Shown in pieces: positions 18,080-27,863 of a DNA stretch of 64,000 nt. Source of the stretch: Halopseudomonas nanhaiensis (GTDB taxonomy: Bacteria; Pseudomonadota; Gammaproteobacteria; Pseudomonadales; Pseudomonadaceae); contig NZ_CP073751.1 in assembly GCF_020025155.1 (NCBI RefSeq), positions 2,545,167-2,609,166 of the forward strand. Direction: 5' to 3'. Positions within the stretch are counted from its first letter, which is position 1. The number at the start of each line of letters is the position of its first letter. The translations under genes and the position numbers were made by a program. The notes under the pieces were generated by a model that made no database searches, was not told the DNA's origin, and saw only the letters and a program-made list of their open reading frames with translations.

Positions 18080-20467
18080 ATGAGCACAGTTACTCTCAAT
18101 GTAGGCGGCATGACCTGCGCCAGCTGCGTACGTCGTGTCGAGAAAGCGCTCGGCGCTTCGCCCGGGGTGCGCTCTGCAGAGGTCAACCTCGCAGCGGAAA
18201 CCGCCCGGGTCGAACTGGAACACCCCACAGACCTGGCGCCTGCCGCTGCAGCGCTTGGCAAGGCGGGCTATCCGGTCACCATGACAGAACGCCAGCTGCA
18301 ACTGCAGGGGATGACCTGCGCCAGCTGTGTGAGCCGCGCGGAAAAGGCCTTGCTGAGCGTCGCCGGTGTGATTCATGCAGAGGTCAACCTGGCGAGCGAA
18401 CAAGCCAGGGTGACCATGCTCCCCGACACCGACCATCAAGCCCTGCTGCAGGCAACCGAGCGGGCTGGCTATTCCGGGCGCTGGCTGGACGAGAGCCGGG
18501 CTGGCGTCGAGGACCCCGCTCAGGGGCGGCTCGTTCGGGAGCGGCGGCATCTCGTCGGGGCCGCGATTCTCAGCGCTCCGCTCGCCCTGGGCATGATTCC
18601 CGAGCTCGTCGGTGTCCACGGCTGGATGGCTCCGCCCATCGTTCAGCTGTTGCTGGCATCGGTTGTTCAGTTCTACTTCGGCGCGCGATTCTATCGCGCC
18701 GCCTGGCACGCTGTTCGCAACCTGTCCGGCAACATGGACCTGCTCGTCGCTATCGGGACCACAGCCGGGTGGACACTCAGCACATGGCACCTGCTCAACG
18801 CCGCGGCGGGCGACATGCCAGCGCTGTACTACGAAGCCTCGGCAGTCATCATTACCTTTGTGCTGCTGGGCAAATATCTTGAGAGTCGCGCCAAGGGTCA
18901 GACGCTCGAGGCCATTCGGGCCCTAACTGCCTTGCGTCCTGACACCGCCAGATTGCGCTCGCCGGAGGGAGACCGCCTGGTGCCGCTGGAACAGATCCGC
19001 CCGGATGACGTGCTGGTCGTCCAGCCCGGCGAGCGCATCCCGGTCGATGCCCAGGTGATGGAAGGTGGAGGTCACGTCGACGAGTCCATGCTGACCGGCG
19101 AGAGCCTGCCGGCAAGTCGCCAACCCGGCGATACCGTCAGTGCCGGCTCGATGAACCAGGACGGCGTGCTGATCATCCGCACGCTCGCGGTGGGTCACGA
19201 CACGATGCTCTCGCGCATCGTGCGCATGGTTGAAGGGGCCCAGGCCTCCAAAGCGCCGATTCAGCGTCTGGTCGACCGGGTAAGTGCGGTATTCGTGCCC
19301 ATCGTACTGGGTATCGCCCTGCTGACCTGGCTGATCGGCAGCGTCGTGATCGGCGGCGAGCAGGCGCTGCTCAATGCCATCGCGGTGCTGGTGATCGCCT
19401 GCCCCTGCGCACTGGGCCTCGCCACGCCGACGGCAATCATGGTCGGCACCGGCATTGCCGCGCGTAACGGCATCCTTATCCGGGACGCCCAGGCGCTGGA
19501 ACTGGCCCACCGGGTAGATACGGTTATTTTCGACAAGACCGGCACCCTGACCGTGGGCAAACCCGAACTGCTGGCCTTCGACACCTTGCCCGGCACCGAC
19601 GCCGGACAGGCGCTCACGTGGGCCGCTGCGATTCAGAAACACGCCGAGCATCCGCTTGCCGCTGCGCTGCTCCGGCACGCCGAAGCACAGCAGATAGACC
19701 CGCGTCCGGCGAACGACTTTCGTGTGCTCTCCGGCCGGGGGGCCGGTGGCCGCGTCGACGGTTTCCAGCTATGGCTCGGCAATCGTACGTTGATGCGTGA
19801 GCAAGGCGTTTCGCTGGAGGAATGGGAGGATCTGGCCGCCAGCCATGAAGCCCGTGGCCGCACCCTGTCCTGGCTCGCCGTGGACGACGGTGAGGTCCGG
19901 GCGGTGGCCATGATGGCCTTTGCCGACAAACTCAAGGCCGGTGCAGCCCGCACCGTCAGCCAGCTGGCGACCTTGGGTATCGACAGCTGGCTGATCAGCG
20001 GCGACAGCGAGGCCGCTGCCGCAGCGGTCGGCGAAGAGCTCGGCATCCGCCACGTAGAGGCCCAGGTGCTCCCCGAGGACAAGGCCAGACACGTCGCCAC
20101 CCTGCGCAAGCAGGGTCGGGTGGTAGCAATGATCGGCGATGGCATAAACGACGCGCCTGCACTGGCAGCTGCCGACGTCGGCATGGCAATGGCCACCGGT
20201 ACCGATGTGGCCATGCATAGCGCTGGCATCACGCTTATGCGCGGCGACCCTACGCTGGTGCCGGCCGCGCTGGATATATCGCGGCATACCTGGCGCAAGA
20301 TTCGCCAGAATCTGTTCTGGGCGTTTGTGTACAACAGCCTGGGCATTCCGCTGGCGGCTGTGGGTCTGCTGAGCCCGATGATGGCCGGCGCGATGATGGC
20401 CGCCAGTAGCGTCAGCGTGGTCGCCAATGCACTGCTGCTGCGCCGCTGGAAACCGGAGTCGCCATGA
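18080..20467 (+). CDS. copA: copper-exporting P1B-type ATPase CopA
   Basis: 795 residues from the ATG at 18080 (18074 is too close to AGGA). Two N-terminal heavy-metal domains each carry GMTCASC. The core has the phosphatase loop LTGES, the Cu(I) signature CPC in VIACPCALGLATP, phospho-Asp DKTGTLT, the HP motif EHPLAAAL and GDGINDAPA. Helices near the end carry YNSLGIP and MAASS, the further Cu(I) ligands. It exports Cu(I) from the cytoplasm to the periplasm. It overlaps cueR by four bases. Confidence 0.96.
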   Translation: MSTVTLNVGGMTCASCVRRVEKALGASPGVRSAEVNLAAETARVELEHPTDLAPAAAALGKAGYPVTMTERQLQLQGMTCASCVSRAEKALLSVAGVIHAEVNLASEQARVTMLPDTDHQALLQATERAGYSGRWLDESRAGVEDPAQGRLVRERRHLVGAAILSAPLALGMIPELVGVHGWMAPPIVQLLLASVVQFYFGARFYRAAWHAVRNLSGNMDLLVAIGTTAGWTLSTWHLLNAAAGDMPALYYEASAVIITFVLLGKYLESRAKGQTLEAIRALTALRPDTARLRSPEGDRLVPLEQIRPDDVLVVQPGERIPVDAQVMEGGGHVDESMLTGESLPASRQPGDTVSAGSMNQDGVLIIRTLAVGHDTMLSRIVRMVEGAQASKAPIQRLVDRVSAVFVPIVLGIALLTWLIGSVVIGGEQALLNAIAVLVIACPCALGLATPTAIMVGTGIAARNGILIRDAQALELAHRVDTVIFDKTGTLTVGKPELLAFDTLPGTDAGQALTWAAAIQKHAEHPLAAALLRHAEAQQIDPRPANDFRVLSGRGAGGRVDGFQLWLGNRTLMREQGVSLEEWEDLAASHEARGRTLSWLAVDDGEVRAVAMMAFADKLKAGAARTVSQLATLGIDSWLISGDSEAAAAAVGEELGIRHVEAQVLPEDKARHVATLRKQGRVVAMIGDGINDAPALAAADVGMAMATGTDVAMHSAGITLMRGDPTLVPAALDISRHTWRKIRQNLFWAFVYNSLGIPLAAVGLLSPMMAGAMMAASSVSVVANALLLRRWKPESP

Positions 20468-20868
20468 ACATTAGTCAGGCAGCAAACGTCAGCGGCTTGA
20501 CGCCGCGGATGATTCGTCATTATGAAAAGATAGGACTGCTGCCCTTGGCAGACCGCAGTCCGGCGGGTTATCGCCGATTCAATGAGCGTGATCTGCACAC
20601 CCTGCGTTTCATCCAGCGAGCGCGCAGCCTGGGGTTCAGCATGGAAGAGGTTGGCCAGCTACTCGCTTTATGGCAGGACCGCGAGCGGAGCAGCGCCGAG
20701 GTGAAAGCGCTTGCCGACAGGCACCTGCAAGACCTCGACGAGAAGATAGCCGGGCTGCAGGGCATGCGCGATACGCTGGCCGAGCTGGCGACCTGCTGCC
20801 GCGGCGACCATCGCCCGAACTGCCCTATACTTGCCCGCCTGGCTGAGGACCAACCCGTTAACGAATGA
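20464..20868 (+). CDS. cueR: copper-responsive MerR-family regulator CueR
   Basis: 134 residues. An N-terminal winged helix (MNISQAANVSGLTPRMIRHYEKIGLL) is followed by a long dimerisation helix. The metal loop CCRGDHRPNC shows the C-x7-C spacing of CueR, typical for monovalent Cu, Ag or Au sensing. It is the second gene of the copA unit, which is unusual compared with the separate cueR of E. coli but common in pseudomonads. Its last 11 bases overlap the 3' end of convergent flgL. Confidence 0.92.
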   Translation: MNISQAANVSGLTPRMIRHYEKIGLLPLADRSPAGYRRFNERDLHTLRFIQRARSLGFSMEEVGQLLALWQDRERSSAEVKALADRHLQDLDEKIAGLQGMRDTLAELATCCRGDHRPNCPILARLAEDQPVNE

Positions 20869-22120
20869 GGTTGAACAGGCTCAGGCCGCTGACCTTGACG
20901 AAGCTTTGTTGTGCCGCTTGCAGAACCACTGTCTGCAGGCTCAGACGACTGAGCGCTTCGGCGTAGTCGAGATCCTTGAGACTCGATTGCACCGACTGGT
21001 TGATCTGGCTGACCTCGGCGTTCTCGTTTTCGGTCGACTCGATGACGTTCATGCGGGCGCCGATAGTGGTCTGCACACCGAGCACCTTGTTCATTGCGTT
21101 GTCGAGATTCTCCAGGCTGATGGCAATGACGTCGCGGCGCTGCAGCTTGTCTTCGGTGGTGTCGCCACCGGACTCCAGATTCTGCCGCAGGAAGGCAACG
21201 CTCTCCAGTATGCTGCGGGTTTCCCGCTTGCCCTGCTCAGCGCTCACATCACCCCGCTCGATGGTGAAACTGTCGCCCGCCTGCACGGTTCCGTCCAGCT
21301 TGACCGCCACGCCGGCATAGCGAATCTCGTAGCTGTTCCTGTCATTGGCAGTCAGCGCACCGGTCACTGCGGGGACAAGCGCATCGCCGTTCGCATCGAC
21401 TATTTCATAGCTCTGGGCATCGGCACCGATCACGATACTGACGCGTTCCTGCGGGAAGAACGTGTTGTCGTAGGCTGTCTTGTTTTCGACCACGCCCAGC
21501 GATATCCGCGCGTCCCCGGTGTTGCCGGAGTCCGCGGCCGTGGCTACGCGATTGACGTTGTCGATGTCGACGAACAGATTCTTGCCGCTGTCATTGATGG
21601 CCATCAGCTTGGAGCTGGCGATCTGAATGGAGCGCTGACCCTCGTCACCCTGATAGGTGTAGGTGCCGTCCGGATTCCGTACAAAGGGCTGTGCATTACC
21701 CTGGAAGCCGCCGAACAGATACTCGCCGCGAGCGTTGCGGCTGTTGAATACGTTGTAGAGTTCATCCTCGCGCTCCGATAGCTCGGCTGCGAGCGCCTGC
21801 CGATCCTGCTTGCTCATCGCTCCGTTGCCACTGGAGACTGCGATTTCGCGAATGCGCTGAAGGATGTTGTTCACCGAATTGAGCGACGCTTCCTCCGAGG
21901 TCAGGCTGTTGGTCGCCGCGCTCAGGTTGGCCTTGTACTGCTCGAGCTTGTTGGACTCCTGATCCAGCTGCAGGAGCCGAACGGAGGCAACGGGATCGTC
22001 AGCCGGGGTCAGGATTCGTGTACCGGAGCTGACCTGCTCCTGGGTCCGGGTCACGTTGGCATAGTTGTCAGTGATGCCCTTTACGCCGTGATTGAACTGC
22101 TGAATGGTCGAAATGCGCAT
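20858..22120 (-). CDS. flgL: flagellar hook-associated protein 3
   Basis: 420 residues, joining the hook junction to the filament. The flagellin-like N-terminus MRISTIQQFNHGVKGITDNY and C-terminal LSRLSLQTVVLQAAQQSF form the coiled D0/D1 core, with a variable middle. It is exported by the flagellar type III system, so no signal peptide is expected. Last gene of the flgF-L unit, 14 bases after flgK. Confidence 0.95.
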   Translation of the reverse strand: MRISTIQQFNHGVKGITDNYANVTRTQEQVSSGTRILTPADDPVASVRLLQLDQESNKLEQYKANLSAATNSLTSEEASLNSVNNILQRIREIAVSSGNGAMSKQDRQALAAELSEREDELYNVFNSRNARGEYLFGGFQGNAQPFVRNPDGTYTYQGDEGQRSIQIASSKLMAINDSGKNLFVDIDNVNRVATAADSGNTGDARISLGVVENKTAYDNTFFPQERVSIVIGADAQSYEIVDANGDALVPAVTGALTANDRNSYEIRYAGVAVKLDGTVQAGDSFTIERGDVSAEQGKRETRSILESVAFLRQNLESGGDTTEDKLQRRDVIAISLENLDNAMNKVLGVQTTIGARMNVIESTENENAEVSQINQSVQSSLKDLDYAEALSRLSLQTVVLQAAQQSFVKVSGLSLFNLIR

Positions 22121-22134
22121 CCCCGCCTACCCCT

Positions 22135-24111
22135 TCAACGAATACTGTTGATCAACGTGTCGAACACCGACCGAGCAATCTGGATCACCTGAGCGGATGC
22201 ATTGTAGTACTGCTCGAAGATGATCAGGTTGGTCGCCTCCTCGTCCAGATTCACCGCCGAAACCGAGTCACGGTTATTGGTCGCCTGTTTCAGTACAGCG
22301 GCACTCGACTCGCTTTCAGAGCGAGCCTGGGAGGTGAACGTCGCAACGCGCTGTACCAGATCGCCATAACCGTCCACAAACGAGAAACCCTTCGCATCCG
22401 GAGAGGTCTTGCCAAGCACCGGGCTGGTCTGCAGCGCGGAAAGCTTGAGCGCGTTGCGGTTGTCAGACACCCCGTTATTTACCGACGCAGCAAAGCTGTC
22501 ACCATTGAGCGGTGTACCGGTCAGGCTCATGCGGAAGGTATAGCCGCCGTTGCTCCACTCCACCGTATTGGTCTGGCCGGGAGTGATGACCAGCGGATCA
22601 GGCGATGTAGCTCCGCCGCCGGTACTCAGGTTGAGCTGCCCAGTCGCCTGATCGAAGGTGAATGTCGCCGGTAGCAGAGTGGCGAGCACGGACTTGTCGA
22701 TCGGTTGCGGTCCGCCAACGATTTCCGGCTGGGTGATCTTCGCCGTGCCGCGGTTGTCCAGGCTGGCCTGGGCAGCCACCGGGGCGGCAAAGCCGAGCTC
22801 CTCCGGCTGTTTCATCGTGACATTCATTGCGCCGGCTCCGAACCGGGTCGGCGTCAGAAGAAAGCGATCACCCGCGCCGATCCCGCCGCTGTTGAGCTCG
22901 ATGGTGAAACCGTCGAGCTCGGGCGGCGGCGTGGCGGACAGGTTAAAGGGACCGGAGACCTTGTTGTCCGACACCCGACGCACGCTGAAATCGGTCGCGC
23001 TGGAAAACATGACCTCATAGTCCGAGGTCGTCAGGCTGGCCGCATCACTGATGCGAACGTCCAGCCGCGCATTGGGATCACTGTTATTGGCTCGGGCACG
23101 GCTGCGCAGGGCGACCTGATCGTCGCTGTTGATGTCCTTGAACAGATCGGTACCCACACGGCCGTTCAGATCCAGACCCTGGCCGAGCTGCGTATTGAAC
23201 TCGTCCGCAATGGAAATCGCCAGTCGGCCCACCGCGTTCAGCGCCGGATCGAGGACCTCGTTGCGGTAGCGCACCAGTCCGCCAAGCTCTCCGCCGGAAA
23301 TGAGGTTGGTCACGTCCTGTTCCGAGCCGCCGCTGACCAGCAGGAGATCGGTACGGCTCGGATCGGAGCGTCCCGGTACAGCCATCATGCTCGATGCCTG
23401 GTTGCCGACGACCAGCGGCTGGCCGGACCCGATGAACACGTTTATGCCGTTGTTATCCTGCGGAACGATGGTCACGCCGACCAGCTCGCTCAACTCGCGG
23501 ATGGCCTCATCACGCGAGTCGAGCAGATCGTTGGGTTGCTTGCCATTGGCCGCAGCCTTGCCAATCGAATCGTTGTAGGACGCGATGGAGCTGGCCAGCC
23601 GGCTGACCTGTTCGGAAAGCGTGCCGACCTGCTCGCCAATGAACTGGTTCTGGACGGTCAACCGCTCCTGCACGGTGTTGAAACGTGACGCCAGACCTTC
23701 CGCTTCGGACAGGAACAGCTGCCGAGCAGGCAGATTGCCCGGGTCTTCGATAGCGGTCTGCAGCGCATTGAAATAGTTCTGCAGGCCCGGGGTGATGCCC
23801 GTGGCAGTGCCGGAAAGCAGGACGTTCAGCTCCTCGAGCTGACTCTGGAACGCGGTCGCTTCCGAGTTCAGAGCCGTGCTGGCACGCACCTGATTGGTCA
23901 GAAACTGGTTATGAATCCGCTGTACGTCGACAATGCTCGTGCCATTGCCGATGTAACCCGACCCACTGAAGCTGGGCTGGCGAGCCTCCTGCAACGCGGA
24001 TTGACGCGAGTAACCGGGGGTATTGATGTTCGAGATATTCTGCCCGGTTACCGACAGCTGCGTTTGCGACGCCTTCAGGCCACTGAGGCCAATATTGAAC
24101 AGATCAGCCAT
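22135..24111 (-). CDS. flgK: flagellar hook-associated protein 1
   Basis: 658 residues. The rod/hook N-terminal motif (LFNIGLSGLKASQTQLSVTGQNISNINTPGYSRQ) and the C-terminal helical domain (EEATNLIIFEQYYNASAQVIQIARSVFDTLI) frame a large variable domain. It forms the first hook-filament junction ring and is secreted by the flagellar apparatus. Three bases separate it from flgJ, so translation is probably coupled. Confidence 0.96.
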   Translation of the reverse strand: MADLFNIGLSGLKASQTQLSVTGQNISNINTPGYSRQSALQEARQPSFSGSGYIGNGTSIVDVQRIHNQFLTNQVRASTALNSEATAFQSQLEELNVLLSGTATGITPGLQNYFNALQTAIEDPGNLPARQLFLSEAEGLASRFNTVQERLTVQNQFIGEQVGTLSEQVSRLASSIASYNDSIGKAAANGKQPNDLLDSRDEAIRELSELVGVTIVPQDNNGINVFIGSGQPLVVGNQASSMMAVPGRSDPSRTDLLLVSGGSEQDVTNLISGGELGGLVRYRNEVLDPALNAVGRLAISIADEFNTQLGQGLDLNGRVGTDLFKDINSDDQVALRSRARANNSDPNARLDVRISDAASLTTSDYEVMFSSATDFSVRRVSDNKVSGPFNLSATPPPELDGFTIELNSGGIGAGDRFLLTPTRFGAGAMNVTMKQPEELGFAAPVAAQASLDNRGTAKITQPEIVGGPQPIDKSVLATLLPATFTFDQATGQLNLSTGGGATSPDPLVITPGQTNTVEWSNGGYTFRMSLTGTPLNGDSFAASVNNGVSDNRNALKLSALQTSPVLGKTSPDAKGFSFVDGYGDLVQRVATFTSQARSESESSAAVLKQATNNRDSVSAVNLDEEATNLIIFEQYYNASAQVIQIARSVFDTLINSIR

Positions 24112-24114
24112 GGC

Positions 24115-25215
24115 TTATGCCTTTCCCTGGGTGTCGGTAGTACCGGCGGTGGTGGCCAGACGGGGATCGTCCATGAGCTTGCGGGCGATCTGCGAAACCT
24201 TGCTGGCGTACTGCGGGTCGGTGGCGTAGCCGGCACGCTGCAGCTCACGGAAGAACTGGTCCGGGTTGGCTGTGCTGCCCAGCGCCTGCTTGTAGCGGCC
24301 ATTGGTCTCGAGAAAGCTCACATAGTCGTCGAAGCTCTGTTCGTATGACTCGTAGCTGCGGAAGCTGGCGCGCTCCTGTCCCTTGACGCCGTCACGATAT
24401 TCAGTGGTCATGACGCTGGCCGAATCGCCGTTCCAGCTGTTATGCGTCTTGATACCGAACAGGTTGTGGCTGCTGCTGCCATCGGATTCGCGAATAACGG
24501 ATTTGCCCCAGCCGGTTTCAAGCGCGGCCTGAGCTACCAGATAGTGGGGGTCCACACCCAGTCGGGCGGCCGCCTTGCGCGCCATGGGCAGCATTGCCTC
24601 GGCGAACTCCTGTGCACTACCGAAGCGCGCCGGTGCCGCTGCAGCGGTGCTGGGCGCGCCCTGGGCTATCGCCTGCTCCGTGCTCACCACTGGACGCGAT
24701 GCGCCCGCCAATGCACGCATCGGCTGCCACTGCGCAGGCGTTTCCGCCCTCGCCTGCGCCGCCGCAGGAGCAGGTGTCGCAGCGGTTTGCTCGGCAACAG
24801 CGCGATAGCTGGTGGAGATGGCCAGACGACGACGTGCCAGAAGCGCAGACTGGTCGCCCTGCCCCCCCTGGGCCTGGACGTCCGCAGCCACCGGCGCCGG
24901 AGAGGCCTTGTTTGGCGACAGCTGCCGCATCATCACATCGGCCAGACCCACGCCCTGCTTTTCAGCCAGGTGCACGGTGAGCTGGTTGTCGTACATGTCC
25001 TGATAGAACTTGGTCTGCTGCGTATTAAGGGGATTGCCTTCTGCGAAGCCGGCGTTCGCCTGGCGCATGCTTTTGACCATCATGTTCATGAACAGCGACT
25101 CGAACTGTTTCGCGACGCGTTGCAGGTTCTCCTGGCTGTTGGCCTTGCTGCCGACGCCCATCTGGCTCATGGCGTTCAGATCGGTGTAGCTGAGGCTGTT
25201 GCTGTTCATGTCCAT
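24115..25215 (-). CDS. flgJ: flagellar rod-cap protein and peptidoglycan hydrolase
   Basis: 366 residues in two parts. Residues about 20-105 form the rod-cap domain (LQRVAKQFESLFMNMMVKSMRQA ... QMLTVHL-like region). After a Pro/Ala-rich linker, residues about 200-350 form a glucosaminidase domain (AQAALETGWGKSVIRE, HNLFGIKT), whose Glu in ALETGWG is the likely catalytic acid. It opens the wall for rod growth. The start at 25215 (MDMNS) or 25209 cannot be separated. Confidence 0.95.
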   Translation of the reverse strand: MDMNSNSLSYTDLNAMSQMGVGSKANSQENLQRVAKQFESLFMNMMVKSMRQANAGFAEGNPLNTQQTKFYQDMYDNQLTVHLAEKQGVGLADVMMRQLSPNKASPAPVAADVQAQGGQGDQSALLARRRLAISTSYRAVAEQTAATPAPAAAQARAETPAQWQPMRALAGASRPVVSTEQAIAQGAPSTAAAAPARFGSAQEFAEAMLPMARKAAARLGVDPHYLVAQAALETGWGKSVIRESDGSSSHNLFGIKTHNSWNGDSASVMTTEYRDGVKGQERASFRSYESYEQSFDDYVSFLETNGRYKQALGSTANPDQFFRELQRAGYATDPQYASKVSQIARKLMDDPRLATTAGTTDTQGKA

Positions 25216-25228
25216 GGTCAGTTACCCG

Positions 25229-26326
25229 TCAGATAATGACCAGGTCGGCATTCAATGCGCCGGCCTGCTTGAGTGCTTCCAGGATCGCCATCAGGTCACC
25301 GGGCGCCGCTCCGACCTGATTCACGGCACGCACGATTTCATCCAGCGACACGCCCGGGTTGAACACGAACATGCGGCTATCGCCTTCCTCGATGTTGATC
25401 TGCGAGCTCGGCGTGACGACGGTCTGGCCTGCAGAAAACGCATTGGGCTGGCTGACCTGCGGGTTCTCGGTGATGGTCACCGTCAGGCCGCCGTGAGTCA
25501 CTGCAGCCGGCTTCACGCGCACATCCTGCCCGATCACGATGGTGCCGGTTCGCGAATTGATGATGACCTTCGCCGCCGCGTTGCCCTGCTCGATCTGCAG
25601 GTTCTCGACCATCGACAGGTAATCGACACGCTGATTGGGGTCGAGCGGCGCGCGAACACGAATCGAGCCGCCGTCGAGCGCCTGGGCAACGCCAGGACCG
25701 AAGGTATCGTTGATCTGATCGACGACGCGCTTGGCCGTGGTGAAGTCCGGGCGGTTCAGGTTGAAGGTGAGGCTGTCTCCGGAGGCGAAGGGGCTGGTCA
25801 CGGCGCGCTCGACCGTTGCTCCGCCGGGAATCCGCCCTACGCTGGGGACGTTCACGGTGATGCGCGAGCCGTCGGCACCTTCAGCACCGAAGCCGCCAAC
25901 CACCAGGTTGCCCTGGGCAATGGCATACACCTGACCGTCGATACCCTTGAGCGGCGACATCAGCAGGCTGCCGCCGCGAAGGCTCTTGGCGTTGCCCAGC
26001 GATGACACGGTGATGTCGATGGTCTGGCCCGGGCGTGCGAACGGCGGCAGGTCGGCATGGATCGCCACTGCTGCCACGTTCTTGGTCTGGATACGCGTAC
26101 CCGGGGGCACAGTGATGCCGAACTGCGTGAGCATGTTATTGAAGGTTTGCGCAGTGAACGGCGTCTGGCTGGTCTGGTCCCCCGAGCCATCCAGACCCAC
26201 TACCAGGCCATAGCCGATCAGCTGGTTGCTACGCACCCCGGCGATACTGGCGATATCCTTCAAACGCTCGGCCTGCACCAGCGGGGCGGCGAGGAGCAGG
26301 CAGAGCATGACTATGAAAGCGCGCAT
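25229..26326 (-). CDS. flgI: flagellar P-ring protein
   Basis: 365 residues. The start at 26326 ([19 protein letters not shown]) gives a clean Sec signal peptide and has GAGGAG 7 bases upstream; the longer frame by eight codons is rejected. The mature protein begins [31 protein letters not shown], the FlgI hallmark. It assembles the periplasmic P ring around the rod. Confidence 0.96.
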   Translation of the reverse strand: MRAFIVMLCLLLAAPLVQAERLKDIASIAGVRSNQLIGYGLVVGLDGSGDQTSQTPFTAQTFNNMLTQFGITVPPGTRIQTKNVAAVAIHADLPPFARPGQTIDITVSSLGNAKSLRGGSLLMSPLKGIDGQVYAIAQGNLVVGGFGAEGADGSRITVNVPSVGRIPGGATVERAVTSPFASGDSLTFNLNRPDFTTAKRVVDQINDTFGPGVAQALDGGSIRVRAPLDPNQRVDYLSMVENLQIEQGNAAAKVIINSRTGTIVIGQDVRVKPAAVTHGGLTVTITENPQVSQPNAFSAGQTVVTPSSQINIEEGDSRMFVFNPGVSLDEIVRAVNQVGAAPGDLMAILEALKQAGALNADLVII

Positions 26327-26337
26327 CGCATCGCTCC

Positions 26338-27015
26338 TCAGAAGGGCCACAACGGGCTAAGGAAAAACTGGCTCAGCCAGCCGGGCTGACTGGCGTTGGC
26401 AAAGGCACCGGTCCCCGAATAGGTTATCCGCGCGTCGGCCACGCGGGTGGACAGCACAGTGTTGTCCTGCCCGATGTCGTCCGAGCGCACCAAGCCTGAA
26501 ATACGCACCAGCTCATCGCCGGTATTGAGCGTGATCCACTTCTCGCCGCGCACCGCAAGAATGCCGTTGGGCAGCACTTCCGCAACCGTGACCGTGATGG
26601 AGCCGGTCAGGCTGTTGCTCTGATTGGCCTCCGACTCGCCGTTGGCCGAGCGGTTGCCGGACATGCTCACGCCCAGATCAAGCCCCTTGGCACCGACGAC
26701 GTTGCCGAGCAGCGTGGGGTTGGCGAGCGCGACCGAGCTGTTCTTGCTCATCTCGCTTTCGGCACTCTTGCGTGCTGCGGTCCGCTCGGTCAGCGTAATG
26801 GTGATGATGTCGCCGACGCGATGCGCCTTGCGATCGTCATACAGCGTCATTTCGAACCCGGGCTGGTAGATGGCTCCGTTGTTCAGCTCCTGCGGCATCG
26901 GCGTCCTGGGCAGGACAGGCGCGTAGGCCGGATCGTCCGGACGCGGCGGCACCTGGACGCACGCGCTCAGCGAAGCGACCAGGACTGCCAGCAGGGATAA
27001 GCGGAGGGTGATCAT
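26338..27015 (-). CDS. flgH: flagellar L-ring lipoprotein
   Basis: 225 residues with a lipobox (LSAC at residues about 16-19), so it is a lipoprotein of the outer membrane. Family motifs are [22 protein letters not shown] and [29 protein letters not shown]. It forms the L ring bushing with FlgI. Eleven bases before flgI and 18 after flgG in the same unit. Confidence 0.96.
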   Translation of the reverse strand: MITLRLSLLAVLVASLSACVQVPPRPDDPAYAPVLPRTPMPQELNNGAIYQPGFEMTLYDDRKAHRVGDIITITLTERTAARKSAESEMSKNSSVALANPTLLGNVVGAKGLDLGVSMSGNRSANGESEANQSNSLTGSITVTVAEVLPNGILAVRGEKWITLNTGDELVRISGLVRSDDIGQDNTVLSTRVADARITYSGTGAFANASQPGWLSQFFLSPLWPF

Positions 27016-27033
27016 CTCAGTTCGCTCCGGTCA

Positions 27034-27819
27034 TCACAGATTCTGGCTGACGTATTGCAGCATCTGGTCCGCGGTGGAGATCACCTTGGAATTCATCTCG
27101 TACGCGCGCTGGGTAGTGATCATGTTGACCAGCTCCTCCACAACGCTAACGTTGGAGTTCTCCAATGTGTTCTGCAGCACGGTCCCCAGCCCGTTCTGGC
27201 CGGGATTGCCGACCTGCGGCGCGCCACTGGACGCAGACTCAAGGAACAGGTTGTTGCCGATCGATTGCAGACCTGCCGGGTTGATGAAGTCGGCGGTCTG
27301 AATGTTGCCGATCTGCTGAACCGCAGGATCGCCGAAGACCGTGATGCTGACAGTGCCGTCTTCACCCACGGTGAACGACTGCACGTCGTCAGGCAAAGCG
27401 ATACCCGGTTCCAGCGGAAAGCCACTGGAGGTTACGATCTGACCGTTCGAATCCAGATGGAAACTGCCGTCGCGGGTATAGCCGACGTTGCCATCGGGCA
27501 TCAGGATCTGAAAGAAGCCGCGGCCGTTCACGGCCATATCCAGCGGTTGCTCGGTGGTCTGCAGCGAGCCCATGGTGAAGATCTTCTGCGTGCCCGCCAC
27601 GCGCACGCCGGTACCGGTCTGCAGTCCCGAGGGCAGCTGAGTGTCCTGAGTGGTCTGTCCGCCGGGCTGGCGCTTGACCTGATAGAGCAGATCTTCGAAT
27701 TCCGGGCGGTCACGCTTGAAACCCGTGGTGCCCACGTTCGCCAGGTTGTTGGAGATCGTGGTCAACATGGTGTCCTGGGCGGACAGGCCGGTCTTGCTAA
27801 TCCAAAGAGCTGAATGCAT
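27034..27819 (-). CDS. flgG: flagellar distal rod protein
   Basis: 261 residues, the usual FlgG length. The N-terminus is SALWISKTGLSAQDTMLTTISNNLANVGTTGFKRD and the C-terminus VVEELVNMITTQRAYEMNSKVISTADQML, both conserved in axial proteins. It forms the distal rod and is exported through the flagellar apparatus without a signal peptide. Second gene of the flgF-L unit. Confidence 0.96.
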   Translation of the reverse strand: MHSALWISKTGLSAQDTMLTTISNNLANVGTTGFKRDRPEFEDLLYQVKRQPGGQTTQDTQLPSGLQTGTGVRVAGTQKIFTMGSLQTTEQPLDMAVNGRGFFQILMPDGNVGYTRDGSFHLDSNGQIVTSSGFPLEPGIALPDDVQSFTVGEDGTVSITVFGDPAVQQIGNIQTADFINPAGLQSIGNNLFLESASSGAPQVGNPGQNGLGTVLQNTLENSNVSVVEELVNMITTQRAYEMNSKVISTADQMLQYVSQNL

Positions 27820-27863
27820 GGTCTTCTCCTTCCTCGCCGTTTAGCGGCGCGGCATCATCGCGA

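Noticed and set aside
19633-20598. 321-residue leftward frame opposite copA
   Set aside because: Low-complexity Ser/Ala/Arg composition, mirrors CopA codons.
20858-20868. cueR/flgL overlap as a regulatory antisense
   Set aside because: Only 11 bases of convergent 3' overlap; common in compact genomes and no further evidence.
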